Notes: a model not told the origin generated them from the sequence alone. Counted from the stretch's first letter, positions 1 to 7,158 are shown. The stretch is DNA of 7,158 bases from DATHYU01 sp033722675 (GCA_033722675.1 JAWVYO010000113.1:1-7158), one strand, 5' to 3'. Translations and numbers: made by a program.

Positions 1-664
1 CCTCGCCAGCCTCGCCTTCGGGACCTGGGTCGGACCCCAGCGGGTGCACCGCGAAGGGATCGACGGCCTCGACGTCCGGGACATCGAGTTCGCCGGCGAC
101 CTCGGCTACGTCGTGAAACTGCTGGCGATCGCCGAACGCACGGCCGAGGGGGTCAGCGCACGCGTCCATCCGGCGATGGTGCCGAGCGACCATCCCCTCG
201 CAGCGATCAGGGGCGCCACGAACGCCATCTTCATCGAGGGGCCGTCGATCGACGAGCTGCTCTTCGCCGGTCCCGGCGCCGGCGGCGAGCCGACGGCGTC
301 GGCGGTGCTCGGCGACGTCATCGACGCCGCCCGGGAGCTGCTGTCGGGGTCGCAGGTCGCCCCGCGGATCCGCTTCGCCCCCGGTGACGTCGTCGACTTC
401 GGCCGGGTCGCCACGAAGTGGTACCTGCGGCTCGAGGTCCTCGACGCCCCCGGGGTGCTCGCCACCGTGGCCGGGGTGTTCGGCGACGCCGGCGTGAGCA
501 TCAAGTCGGTCTGGCAGGAGGGCCGCGGGGCGGAGGCCACGCTGCTCCTCGTGACCCACGAGGCCTCCGAGGCCGACCAGCAGCGAGCCGTCGCGGCGCT
601 CGCCGCCCTCGACGAGGTGGAGGAGATCGCCGCCACGATCCGCGTTGCGGGTGAGGAGACGTGA
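1..664 (+). CDS. hom: Homoserine dehydrogenase, C-terminal part (5' end outside window)
   Basis: NAD(P)-dependent homoserine dehydrogenase reduces aspartate semialdehyde to homoserine, the branch point to threonine and methionine, in the cytoplasm. The frame is open from base 2, giving 220 visible residues before a TGA; the NAD-binding half lies upstream of the window. The visible part starts inside the catalytic domain, with the family signatures LASLAFGTWV and, soon after, HREGIDGLDVRDIEFAGDLGY. It ends in an ACT domain (about bases 413-650, containing LEVLDAPGVLATVAGVFGDA). The ACT domain is the usual site of threonine feedback in this family, so allosteric inhibition by the end product is likely but inferred. 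The GTG at base 44 is internal, because conserved family sequence continues upstream of it. The stop overlaps the thrC start as GTGA (661-664), implying coupled translation. Identification is secure. Confidence 0.95.
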   Translation, partial: LASLAFGTWVGPQRVHREGIDGLDVRDIEFAGDLGYVVKLLAIAERTAEGVSARVHPAMVPSDHPLAAIRGATNAIFIEGPSIDELLFAGPGAGGEPTASAVLGDVIDAARELLSGSQVAPRIRFAPGDVVDFGRVATKWYLRLEVLDAPGVLATVAGVFGDAGVSIKSVWQEGRGAEATLLLVTHEASEADQQRAVAALAALDEVEEIAATIRVAGEET

Positions 665-1686
665 GCGCCTGGCCCGGCGTGATCGAGCGCTACCGCGACC
701 GGCTCCCGGTCACCGACCAGACCTGCATCGTCACCCTCCACGAGGGGGACACACCGCTCATACCGGCGCACCACGTCTCCGACCTCGTCGGGCGCGACGT
801 CTACCTCAAGTACGACGGGGCGAACCCCACCGGCTCGTTCAAGGACCGGGGCATGACGCTGGCCGTCACGAAGGCGCTCGAGGCGGGCTCCCGTGCCGTG
901 GCGTGCGCCTCCACCGGCAACACGTCGGCGGCGGCGGCCGCCTATGCCGCCCGCGCCGGGATGGAGTGCCTCGTGATCCTCCCCGCCGGCAACGTGGCGC
1001 TGGGGAAGCTCGCCCAGGCGATCCGGCACGGAGCCCGGGTCGTGGCCGTGGACGGGTCCTTCGACGACGCCCTCGAGCTCGTACGCAAGGTGACCGCCGA
1101 GTACGACATCGTGCTCGTCAACTCCGTCAATCCGTACCGCATCGTGGGCCAGCAGACCGCAGCCTGGGAGGTGCTCGACGCGCTCGGCGGGGCCCCGGCC
1201 GTCCACGCCCTCCCGGTGGGCAACGCCGGCAACATCACCGCCTACTGGAAGGGCTACACCAGCCAGGGCGCCACACCGCGCATGTGGGGCTTCCAGGCGG
1301 CGGGTGCGGCGCCGATCGTGCACGGCGAGCCCGTGTCGAACCCCGAGACGATCGCCACCGCCATCCGCATCGGCGCCCCGGCGTCGTGGCAGACGGCGGT
1401 GGAGGCCCGCGACGAGTCGGGGGGCCGCATCGAGGCCGTCACCGACGACCAGATCCTCGCCGCCTACCGGCTGCTCGCCGAGCGCGAGGGCGTGTTCTGC
1501 GAGCCGGCCTCCGCCGCGTCGGTGGCCGGGATCCTCGCCCACGCCGCCGACCTCCCCGACGGTCCGGTCGTGTGCACGCTCACGGGCCACGGCCTCAAGG
1601 ACCCGGGGACCGCCCTCGACGGCGTCGGGGAGCCGACGCCGGTGCCCGCCCAGCTCGACGCACTGGTCACGCACCTGGGCTGGTGA
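661..1686 (+). CDS. thrC: Threonine synthase
   Basis: This PLP enzyme converts O-phosphohomoserine to threonine and phosphate, the last step of threonine synthesis. It is 341 residues, the short form found in actinobacteria and Bacillus. The PLP Schiff-base lysine is K61 in NPTGSFKDRGM (55-65). The substrate/PLP-side loop STGNTS is at 84-89, and the glycine-rich phosphate-binding loop GNAGN at 187-191 is followed by ITAYWKGY. The GTG start at 661 overlaps the hom stop by 4 bp (GTGA). GAGGAG (653-658) lies only 2 nt before it, so spacing is short and re-initiation by ribosomes finishing hom is likely. An in-frame GTG at 679 is a weaker alternative with no Shine-Dalgarno. The substrate requires homoserine kinase, whose gene does not follow here. 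Sure of function. Confidence 0.97.
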   Translation: MSAWPGVIERYRDRLPVTDQTCIVTLHEGDTPLIPAHHVSDLVGRDVYLKYDGANPTGSFKDRGMTLAVTKALEAGSRAVACASTGNTSAAAAAYAARAGMECLVILPAGNVALGKLAQAIRHGARVVAVDGSFDDALELVRKVTAEYDIVLVNSVNPYRIVGQQTAAWEVLDALGGAPAVHALPVGNAGNITAYWKGYTSQGATPRMWGFQAAGAAPIVHGEPVSNPETIATAIRIGAPASWQTAVEARDESGGRIEAVTDDQILAAYRLLAEREGVFCEPASAASVAGILAHAADLPDGPVVCTLTGHGLKDPGTALDGVGEPTPVPAQLDALVTHLGW

Positions 1687-1690
1687 ACGG

Positions 1691-1712
1691 GGGCGGCCGG
1701 GGGCCGTCCTTT
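1691..1712 (+). terminator. Weak candidate terminator after thrC
   Basis: Five bases after the thrC stop, 1691-1698 (gggcggcc) can pair with 1702-1709 (ggccgtcc). This gives an 8-bp GC-rich stem with one G-U pair and a 3-base loop, followed by only three T (1710-1712). The U tract is poor and such stems arise by chance in DNA this GC-rich. It could separate hom-thrC from rho, but it also abuts the proposed -35 box, so it may instead just be promoter-flanking sequence. Confidence 0.3.
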
Positions 1713-1738
1713 GCGCTGCGGGGGGAGCGGGGTATCAT
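1711..1738 (+). promoter_or_regulatory. Candidate housekeeping-sigma promoter for the rho operon
   Basis: TTGCGC (1711-1716) and TATCAT (1733-1738) are separated by 16 bp. The -10 matches TATAAT at 5 of 6 positions; the -35 matches TTGACA only at its first three, which is common in actinobacteria. Transcription would begin near 1745, leaving a leader of about 143 nt before the rho ATG. Base composition changes from G-rich upstream to C-rich downstream at this point, which fits a transcription start. AT-rich hexamers are rare here, so the -10 stands out, but the assignment is by eye. Confidence 0.5.
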
Positions 1739-1740
1739 CG

Positions 1741-1887
1741 CCCCGGGCGTTCGACCCATTCCCGGCACCGCAACCGCCGCACCGCGCGCCGTTCCCGGTC
1801 CGGGTCCACTCCACTTCGGATCCGCGGCGCGGACCCCTTCCGCCCCGCCGGACCCGCCCAGGGTCGTCCCATCGAGGAAAGGAACCC
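1741..1887 (+). promoter_or_regulatory. C-rich untranslated leader of rho with competing stems
   Basis: No ATG, GTG, TTG or CTG occurs on this strand between 1741 and 1887, so it encodes no leader peptide. In 1741-1870 I count 66 C, 36 G, 12 A and 16 T. A C-rich, G-poor, unstructured RNA is what Rho loads on, and rho genes are autoregulated in several bacteria, so a Rho-loading site in its own leader is a reasonable inference. Complementary short blocks are also present: ggtcc (1797-1801), gggtcc (1802-1807), ggaccc (1831-1836 and 1850-1855) and gggtc (1861-1865). The last can pair with either ggaccc block, next to the Shine-Dalgarno. Function is not shown. Confidence 0.4.
1875..1882 (+). promoter_or_regulatory. 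Ribosome binding site deciding the rho start
   Basis: GAGGAAAG followed by GA (1875-1884) lies just before the ATG at 1888. This fixes the start there and not at the in-frame TTG at 1711, which would add 59 residues with no Rho similarity and would lie inside the promoter. Confidence 0.8.
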
Positions 1888-3426
1888 ATGACCAGCAGAG
1901 CCAAGCTGCAGGACAAGAACCTCGACGAGTTGCGCGTCATCGCCGGGTCGCTCGGCGTCGACGGGCACGAGGATCTGCAGAAGTCGAAGCTCATCGCCGC
2001 CATCCTCGACACCGACGAGTTCGAGAAGGAGGACGCCGCGGCCGCGGTGGACCTGCCGGCCATCGAGGAGCATCGAGAGGCCGACGACGCCAAGGGCTCC
2101 GACGACTCGTCGAAGGACGACGACCAGTCGAAGGGCGGCCAGGACAAGGGTCAGTCCAAGGGCGGCCAGTCGAAGGGCGGCGGTGGTCAGGACAAGGGTC
2201 AGTCGAAGGGCGGCCAGCAGCAGCAGAAGGACGACTCGGACGGCAACCGCCGTCGGCGGCGCCGCAAGGGCGGCGGAGGCGGCGGCGACCAGCAGGACGA
2301 CGCCGACGCCGAGGTCCGCGAGGGCGTGCTCGACATCCTGCCCGAGAACTACGGGTTCCTCCGGGTGACGAGCTACCTGGCCGGCGAGAAGGACGTCTAC
2401 GTCTCGGCGAGCCAGATCCGCAAGTTCGGTCTCCGCAAGGGCGACCTCATCAAGGGCCCGATCCGCGCCGCACGCGCCCAGGAGAAGTTCCCGGCGATCA
2501 CGCGGATCGAGACCGTGAACGGGATGAGCATCGACGAGGCCCGCCGCCGCCCCAAGTTCGGCAACCTCACCCCGCTCTTCCCGGACCAGCGCCTCCGCCT
2601 CGAGGTGGAGGACAAGCCGAACCACGTGCTCGCCCGCATCGTCGACCTCATCGCCCCGATCGGAAAGGGTCAGCGCGGGCTCATCGTCTCACCGCCCAAG
2701 GCGGGCAAGACGACCGTGCTCAAGGAGATCGCCAACTCGGTCAGCTCGAACAACCCCGAGTGCCACCTCATCGTCGTGCTCGTCGACGAGCGCCCCGAAG
2801 AGGTCACCGACATGCAGCGCTCGGTGAAGGGCGAGGTCGTCTACTCGACGTTCGATCGCCCCGCCGAGGAGCACACGCAGGTCGCCGAGCTCGCCCTCGA
2901 GCGGGCGAAGCGGCTCGTCGAGCTCGGGACCGACGTGGTCATCCTCCTCGACTCCATCACCCGCCTCGCCCGGGCCTACAACCTGGCCACGCCGGCCTCC
3001 GGCAGGATCCTGTCGGGTGGTGTGGACTCGACGGCGCTCTACCCGCCGAAGCGCTTCTTCGGCGCCGCCCGCAACATCGAGGAGGGCGGCTCGCTCACGA
3101 TCCTCGGCACGGCGCTCGTCGAAACGGGCTCCCGCATGGACGAGGTGATCTTCGAGGAGTTCAAGGGCACCGGGAACATGGAGCTGCGGCTCGACCGCAA
3201 GCTCGCCGACAAGCGGGTCTACCCGGCCATCGACATCGAGGCGTCGGGCACCCGCAAGGAGGAGCTCCTGTTCTCCCAGAACGAGCTGAAGCAGGTCTGG
3301 AAGCTGCGGAGGGTGCTCCTCGCACTCGCCGAGCCCTCGGCGGGTCTCGAGTTGCTCATCGACCGCCTCAAGAACACCAAGTCGAACGACGAGTTCCTGG
3401 CCGACGTCCAGACGTCCCCGGCGTGA
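1888..3426 (+). CDS. rho: Transcription termination factor Rho, actinobacterial type with disordered insert
   Basis: A hexameric RNA-dependent ATPase that loads on nascent C-rich RNA and dislodges RNA polymerase. It is 512 residues against about 420 in E. coli; the excess is an insert. Order: a Rho N-terminal helical domain (about 5-40, LQDKNLDELRVIAGSLGV); a low-complexity insert (about 46-142) rich in D, K, S, G and Q that ends in six arginines (121-126) and a glycine run; an RNA-binding cold-shock-like domain (about 144-235, GVLDILPENYGFLRV); then the RecA-like ATPase. Walker A is PPKAGKTT (269-276), the DERPEEVTDMQRSVKGEV segment is 300-317, Walker B and the following motif are VVILLDSITRLARAYN (350-365, D355), and GGVDSTALYPPKRFFGAARN is 377-396. 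All key ATPase motifs are intact. Rho precedes rpmE by 48 bp. Identification is certain. Confidence 0.99.
   Translation: MTSRAKLQDKNLDELRVIAGSLGVDGHEDLQKSKLIAAILDTDEFEKEDAAAAVDLPAIEEHREADDAKGSDDSSKDDDQSKGGQDKGQSKGGQSKGGGGQDKGQSKGGQQQQKDDSDGNRRRRRRKGGGGGGDQQDDADAEVREGVLDILPENYGFLRVTSYLAGEKDVYVSASQIRKFGLRKGDLIKGPIRAARAQEKFPAITRIETVNGMSIDEARRRPKFGNLTPLFPDQRLRLEVEDKPNHVLARIVDLIAPIGKGQRGLIVSPPKAGKTTVLKEIANSVSSNNPECHLIVVLVDERPEEVTDMQRSVKGEVVYSTFDRPAEEHTQVAELALERAKRLVELGTDVVILLDSITRLARAYNLATPASGRILSGGVDSTALYPPKRFFGAARNIEEGGSLTILGTALVETGSRMDEVIFEEFKGTGNMELRLDRKLADKRVYPAIDIEASGTRKEELLFSQNELKQVWKLRRVLLALAEPSAGLELLIDRLKNTKSNDEFLADVQTSPA
2128..2217 (+). repeat. In-frame tandem duplication in the Rho insert
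   Basis: Two adjacent copies encode SKGGQDKGQSKGGQ (residues 81-94, bases 2128-2169) and SKGGGGQDKGQSKGGQ (95-110, bases 2170-2217). They differ by two extra glycine codons (ggt ggt) and one synonymous serine codon (tcc/tcg). The near identity at DNA level suggests recent slippage or unequal exchange. The insert is a flexible polybasic/polar tract, so its length is probably free to vary. Confidence 0.85.
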
Positions 3427-3474
3427 GCCAGGGACGAGCGGTCGCCTAGGATCCGTGCCCCCGGAGGAACGAGC

Positions 3475-3833
3475 ATGAAGAAAGACATCCACCCCGAGTA
3501 CCGAGAGGTCGTGTTCGTCGACACGTCCTCGGACTTCAAGTTCCTGACGCGCTCCACGATCGAGACGTCGGAGACCATCGAGTACGAGGGCGAGACCTAC
3601 CCGATGGCTCGGGTGGAGATCTCCAGCGCCAGCCACCCCTTCTACACCGGCAAGCAGATCCTCGTCGACTCCGGCGGCCGGGTCGAGCGCTTCCGCAAGC
3701 GCTACGGCACGTCGTCGATCAGCGAGTCGTCGAAGAAGAAGCAGCCCGCGCCCGAGGCGGACACCGCCGAGGGGGCCACCGCCGAGGCGGACGCTGCCGA
3801 GGGTGCTCCGGCCGGGGACGAGGCCGCCGCCGA

Positions 3834-3837
<4 letters not shown>
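3475..3837 (+). CDS. rpmE: Ribosomal protein L31, zinc-free (type B, C-minus) form with acidic tail
   Basis: Large-subunit protein L31 bridges the subunits at the central protuberance. The 120 residues open with MKKDIHPEYREVVFVDTSSD, and the core ends with SHPFYTGKQ (53-61) and GGRVERFRKRYG (67-78). Zinc-binding L31 has a CxxC-type pair and the motif CHPF; here the position is SHPF and the protein has no cysteine at all, so it is the zinc-independent form. This form is often named rpmE2 or rpmE type B, so the symbol is approximate. Family members usually end near residue 80-90. Here a further 40 residues follow, rich in Ala and Glu, with a 10-residue repeat (93-112). ATG at 3475 follows GGAGGAA (3463-3469) at good spacing. 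The stop overlaps the next start as GTGA. Confidence 0.95.
3751..3810 (+). repeat. Two-copy 30-bp repeat in the L31 tail
   Basis: Bases 3751-3780 and 3781-3810 encode PEADTAEGAT and AEADAAEGAP (residues 93-112). This is an in-frame duplication making an acidic, alanine-rich tail. The copies differ at several bases, so it is older than the Rho repeat. Confidence 0.7.
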
Positions 3838-4762
<925 letters not shown>

Positions 4763-4763
<1 letters not shown>

Positions 4764-5833
4764 TGGATCCGGTCCTCGTCGAGCGGCTCGAGGAGGTCGA
4801 ACGGGCCAACGCCGAGACGCTCGAGCAGATGGCGTCGCCCGACGTCCTCGCCGACTCCGACCGCTACACCGAGATCGCGAAGCGTCACGCCGAGCTGAAG
4901 CCGATCGTGGAGGTGTTCGAGCGGTATCGGGCCGCGGAGGCCGACGCCGCCGAGGCACGCGAGCTGGCGGCCGAGGACCCCGACATGGCCGACGAGCTGC
5001 GGACGATGGCGGCCGACCGGGAGGCCGAGGCCGAGCGTCTCGAGCAGCGTCTCCGGGTGATGCTCGTCCCGAAGGACCCCAACGACGAGAAGGACGTGAT
5101 CATGGAGATCCGCGCCGCGGCGGGGGGCGACGAGGCGGCGATCTGGGCGGGCGACCTGCATCGCATGTACGAGCGCTACGCCGAGGCGAACGGCTGGACG
5201 GTGGAGCCGATCTCGTCGTCGGAGTCGGAGGCAGGGGGCTTCAAGGAGATCACCTTCGCCGTGAAGGGCCGGGGCGCGTACTCGCGCCTCAAGTTCGAGG
5301 CCGGCCCCCACCGGGTGCAGCGGGTGCCGAAGACCGAGTCGCAGGGCCGGGTGCACACGTCCATCGCCACCGTGGCGGTGCTCCCCGAGGCCGAGGACGT
5401 CGACGTGGAGGTCGACGAGAACGACCTCGAGATCGACGTGTTCCGGTCGACGGGACCCGGCGGCCAGTCGGTCAACACCACCGACTCGGCCGTGCGGATC
5501 ACCCACCTCCCCACCGGTCTCGTGGTCACCTGCCAGGACGAGAAGTCCCAGCTCCAGAACAAGCTGAAGGCGATGCGGGTGCTGCGGGCCCGCCTGCTCA
5601 AGGCAGAGCTCGACCGCCAGACCGCCGAGCTGGCGGCCAGCCGCAAGGCGCAGGTGGGGACGGGGGAGCGGTCGGAGAAGATCCGGACCTACAACTACAA
5701 GGAGAACCGGGTCACCGACCACCGCATCGGGCTCACCATCAAGCGGCTGCCCCAGGTGCTCGAAGGCGACCTCGACGAGTTCGTCGACGCCCTCACCCTC
5801 GACGACGAGGCCGCCCGGCTCGCCGAGGGCTGA
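4763..5833 (+). CDS. prfA: Peptide chain release factor 1
   Basis: RF1 recognises UAA and UAG stop codons in the ribosomal A site and triggers peptide release. Its 356 residues are of usual length. The N-terminal helical part (about 1-105, rich in E, A and R) is followed by the codon-reading domain. The tripeptide anticodon is PKT (189-191) in RVPKTESQGRVHTS, the P-x-T form that defines RF1; RF2 would have SPF. The catalytic GGQ is at 233-235 in STGPGGQSVNTTDSAVR, whose glutamine is normally methylated by PrmC. ATG at 4763 shares one base with the DUF1385 stop (TGATG), and GGAG at 4751-4754 is well spaced. prmC does not follow. Identification is certain. Confidence 0.99.
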
Positions 5834-5837
5834 GTTC

Positions 5838-5854
5838 GGGGGCCTTCGGCCCTT
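5838..5854 (+). terminator. Weak candidate terminator after prfA
   Basis: Bases 5840-5844 (gggcc) pair with 5848-5852 (ggccc) around a TTC loop; two further G-U pairs could extend the stem. It starts within 5-7 bases of the prfA stop but is followed by TTCGACGG, not a T tract. Plausible end of the rho-prfA operon, but not a strong intrinsic terminator; Rho-dependent ending is equally possible. Confidence 0.35.
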
Positions 5855-5882
5855 CGACGGGTTCCGGCGCCCTTGATACGTT
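5854..5882 (+). promoter_or_regulatory. Candidate promoter for the transporter gene
   Basis: TCGACG (5854-5859) and TACGTT (5877-5882) are 17 bp apart and give a TAnnnT -10, placing the start inside or next to the palindrome at 5885-5904. An alternative is TTGATA (5873-5878, 5 of 6 to the -35 consensus) with TTTCAC (5896-5901) as -10, which would make a nearly leaderless message. I cannot decide between them. Confidence 0.35.
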
Positions 5883-5884
5883 CG

Positions 5885-5904
5885 CTCGTGAAACGTTTCA
5901 CGAG
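5885..5904. promoter_or_regulatory. Perfect 20-bp palindrome, probable LacI-type operator
   Basis: CTCGTGAAACGTTTCACGAG is identical to its reverse complement over all 20 bases. The core TGAAACGTTTCA with a central CG is like operators of the LacI/GalR family, where a dimer reads two inverted half-sites and a hinge helix enters the central CG step. It lies just downstream of the candidate promoter and overlaps the first three bases of the ribosome binding site (GAGGAG, 5902-5907), a placement suited to repression. No regulator gene is in the window. As RNA it could also fold into an 8-bp hairpin that hides part of the Shine-Dalgarno. Confidence 0.75.
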
Positions 5905-5913
5905 GAGCGTCGC

Positions 5914-7158
5914 ATGTCGAACCGTCGCATGGTCGTGCTCGGGGCCCTGCTCATCCAGCTGTGCCTCGGGGCCATCTACGCCTGGTCCGTGTTCACGCCC
6001 GGTCTCCAGGACGCCGGGTGGTCCAAGCTCGACACCCAGATCGTCTTCTCGGTCGGCCTCGCCTCCTTCGCCCTCGTCATGGTGTACGCCGGGCGACGGC
6101 TGGCGACGTACGGACCCCGGCGGCTCGCCATCGCCGGTGGGCTGGCGCTCGGGGCCGGCTACGGACTCGCCGGCCTGGCGTCGGGCACCAACTTCTGGCT
6201 CGTGCTCGTCGGCGTCGGACTCGTGGGCGGCGCCGGGATCGGGCTCGCCTACGTCGTCCCGATCGCCGTGGGGATGCGCTGGTTCCCGGACCGCAAGGGG
6301 ATGATCACCGGGGTGGCGGTCGCGGGCTTCGGGTTCGGCGCCCTCGGCTGGGTGAAGCTCGCCGGGGAGTGGGGCGGCCTCGTCGATCGGTTCGGGACCG
6401 GGACGACCTTCGCCCTGTACGGGGCGATGTTCGTCGCCCTCGTACTCGCCGGGAGCCGCTGGATGCAGATGCCGCCCGAGGGCTGGCTGCCCGCCGGGTT
6501 CGCGCCCCCCGAGGCGAAGTCGGGGGAGGGCGGGGACGACTTCGCGCCGAAAGAGATGCTCCGCACCCCCCAGTTCCACCTCATATCGATCACGTTCGCC
6601 GTGTCGGCCGGCGCAGGGCTCATGGCGATCGGGCTCATGAAGCTCTATCCCACCGAGGCGCTGGTGGCGTCGGGGATCGCCGAGGTGCGGGCCGACGCCA
6701 TCGCCGGCACGGCGATGGCCGTCTTCTTCTCCCTCGCCAACGGCGTCGGGCGACTCGCCTGGGGAGCGCTGAGCGACGTGGTCGGCCGGAAGCGGTCGGT
6801 CGTGGTCATGGCCGGGTCGCAGGGGATCCTGCTGTTCCTGTTCGTCCCCATGGCCGGCACCGAATGGCTGCTGTATCTCGGAGCCGCGCTCATCGGTTTC
6901 AACTTCGGTGGCAACTTCGCCCTCTTCCCGGCGCTCACGGCCGACGAGTTCGGCAACCAGGCCGTCGGGAGGAACTACCCCTGGGTGTTCCTCGCCTACG
7001 GCGCCGGCGGCATCGTCTTTCCGATCCTGGGCGGCTGGCTCGGCGACCTCGGGAACTTCCCCCTGGCGTTCTCGATCTGCGCGGTGGCCTGTCTCCTCGG
7101 TGCGGCCGCCACCGCCGCCGTGTTCCCGCCGAGCCACGAGGAGGCCGAGCAGCCCTTC
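5914..7158 (+). CDS. OFA-family major facilitator transporter (3' end outside window)
   Basis: A 12-span secondary transporter of the inner membrane, in the oxalate/formate antiporter (OFA) branch of the MFS; the substrate is unknown. The frame runs open from ATG 5914 to the last base, 415 residues. Family length is about 400-430 and the end (PSHEEAEQPF) is a charged tail, so little is missing. Marks: QLCLGAIYAWSVFTPGL (15-31) in the first span; a motif-A-like loop GRRLATYGPRR (60-70); FPDRKGMITGVAVAGFGFGA (124-143); a central loop at about 185-213; NGVGR (276-280) and a second loop GALSDVVGRKR (284-294); FNFGGNFALFPALTADEFG (329-347). The eleventh span reads YPWVFLAYGAGG (355-366); the lysine essential in Oxalobacter OxlT seems absent, so oxalate transport is not supported. 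GAGGAG at 5902-5907 is 6 bases before the ATG. It probably has its own promoter and operator. Confidence 0.92.
   Translation, partial: MSNRRMVVLGALLIQLCLGAIYAWSVFTPGLQDAGWSKLDTQIVFSVGLASFALVMVYAGRRLATYGPRRLAIAGGLALGAGYGLAGLASGTNFWLVLVGVGLVGGAGIGLAYVVPIAVGMRWFPDRKGMITGVAVAGFGFGALGWVKLAGEWGGLVDRFGTGTTFALYGAMFVALVLAGSRWMQMPPEGWLPAGFAPPEAKSGEGGDDFAPKEMLRTPQFHLISITFAVSAGAGLMAIGLMKLYPTEALVASGIAEVRADAIAGTAMAVFFSLANGVGRLAWGALSDVVGRKRSVVVMAGSQGILLFLFVPMAGTEWLLYLGAALIGFNFGGNFALFPALTADEFGNQAVGRNYPWVFLAYGAGGIVFPILGGWLGDLGNFPLAFSICAVACLLGAAATAAVFPPSHEEAEQPF

Noticed and set aside
106..1674. 522-codon open frame on the minus strand opposite hom and thrC
   Set aside because: It lies antisense to two clearly conserved enzymes and its translation is rich in R, G, H and V with no recognisable domain. 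Long antisense frames are expected in DNA with about 70% GC.
1711..1887. Extended Rho start at TTG 1711
   Set aside because: The extra 59 residues resemble no Rho, the region holds a promoter-like sequence, and a strong ribosome binding site precedes ATG 1888.
645..3449. 934-codon open frame on the plus strand overlapping thrC and rho
   Set aside because: It is a shifted frame through two secure genes, with a proline/arginine-rich translation that has no domain, and it crosses the intergenic promoter region.
3447..3452. TAGGAT as a -10 box for a separate rpmE promoter
   Set aside because: It matches only 4 of 6 positions and no -35-like hexamer lies about 17 bp upstream; with a 48-bp gap after rho, co-transcription is simpler.
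5873..6304. 143-codon plus-strand frame starting at the palindrome
   Set aside because: It is a shifted frame of the transporter, S/P/R-rich, with no ribosome binding site; its start overlaps the promoter and operator.
5695..7137. 480-codon minus-strand frame opposite the transporter
   Set aside because: The plus strand encodes a continuous MFS protein with family motifs throughout. The antisense product is a hydrophilic E/G/R/H-rich string with no domain.

Overview
The window is one contiguous stretch of high-GC (roughly 70% by eye) chromosomal DNA. All its genes read on the + strand. It looks like an actinobacterium: the rho - rpmE - prfA cluster sits just downstream of threonine-biosynthesis genes, Rho carries the long disordered insert typical of actinobacterial Rho, and GTGA start/stop overlaps and TGA stops dominate. 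The uncharacterised DUF1385 gene between rpmE and prfA suggests a lineage outside the classical Mycobacterium/Streptomyces group, perhaps Acidimicrobiia or a relative. That placement is inference from gene order only.

Layout. Bases 1-1686 hold the end of homoserine dehydrogenase (hom) and a complete threonine synthase (thrC), overlapping by 4 bp. Bases 1687-1887 are a 201-bp gap with a possible weak terminator, a plausible promoter and a C-rich untranslated leader. Bases 1888-5833 form the probable operon rho, rpmE (zinc-ligand-free L31), a DUF1385 membrane protein and prfA (release factor 1); the last three are start/stop overlapped. Bases 5834-5913 are a short gap with a weak hairpin and a perfect 20-bp palindrome against the next gene's ribosome binding site. 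Bases 5914-7158 hold an OFA-type major facilitator transporter, open at the window edge.

How the genes fit together. hom and thrC are the first and last steps from aspartate semialdehyde to threonine in this locus, but the middle enzyme, homoserine kinase (thrB), which commonly lies between thrC and rho in other actinobacteria, is absent. Rho, L31 and RF1 act in transcription termination and translation. The DUF1385 protein keeps this company in several bacterial groups, but its role is unknown. The transporter appears to be a separate transcription unit with its own operator; prmC, which often follows prfA, is not there.

This is mostly core housekeeping DNA and I see no defence system, mobile element, CRISPR or RNA gene. 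The best leads are the palindromic operator, the structured C-rich rho leader, the DUF1385 protein, and the unusual L31 and Rho low-complexity regions.
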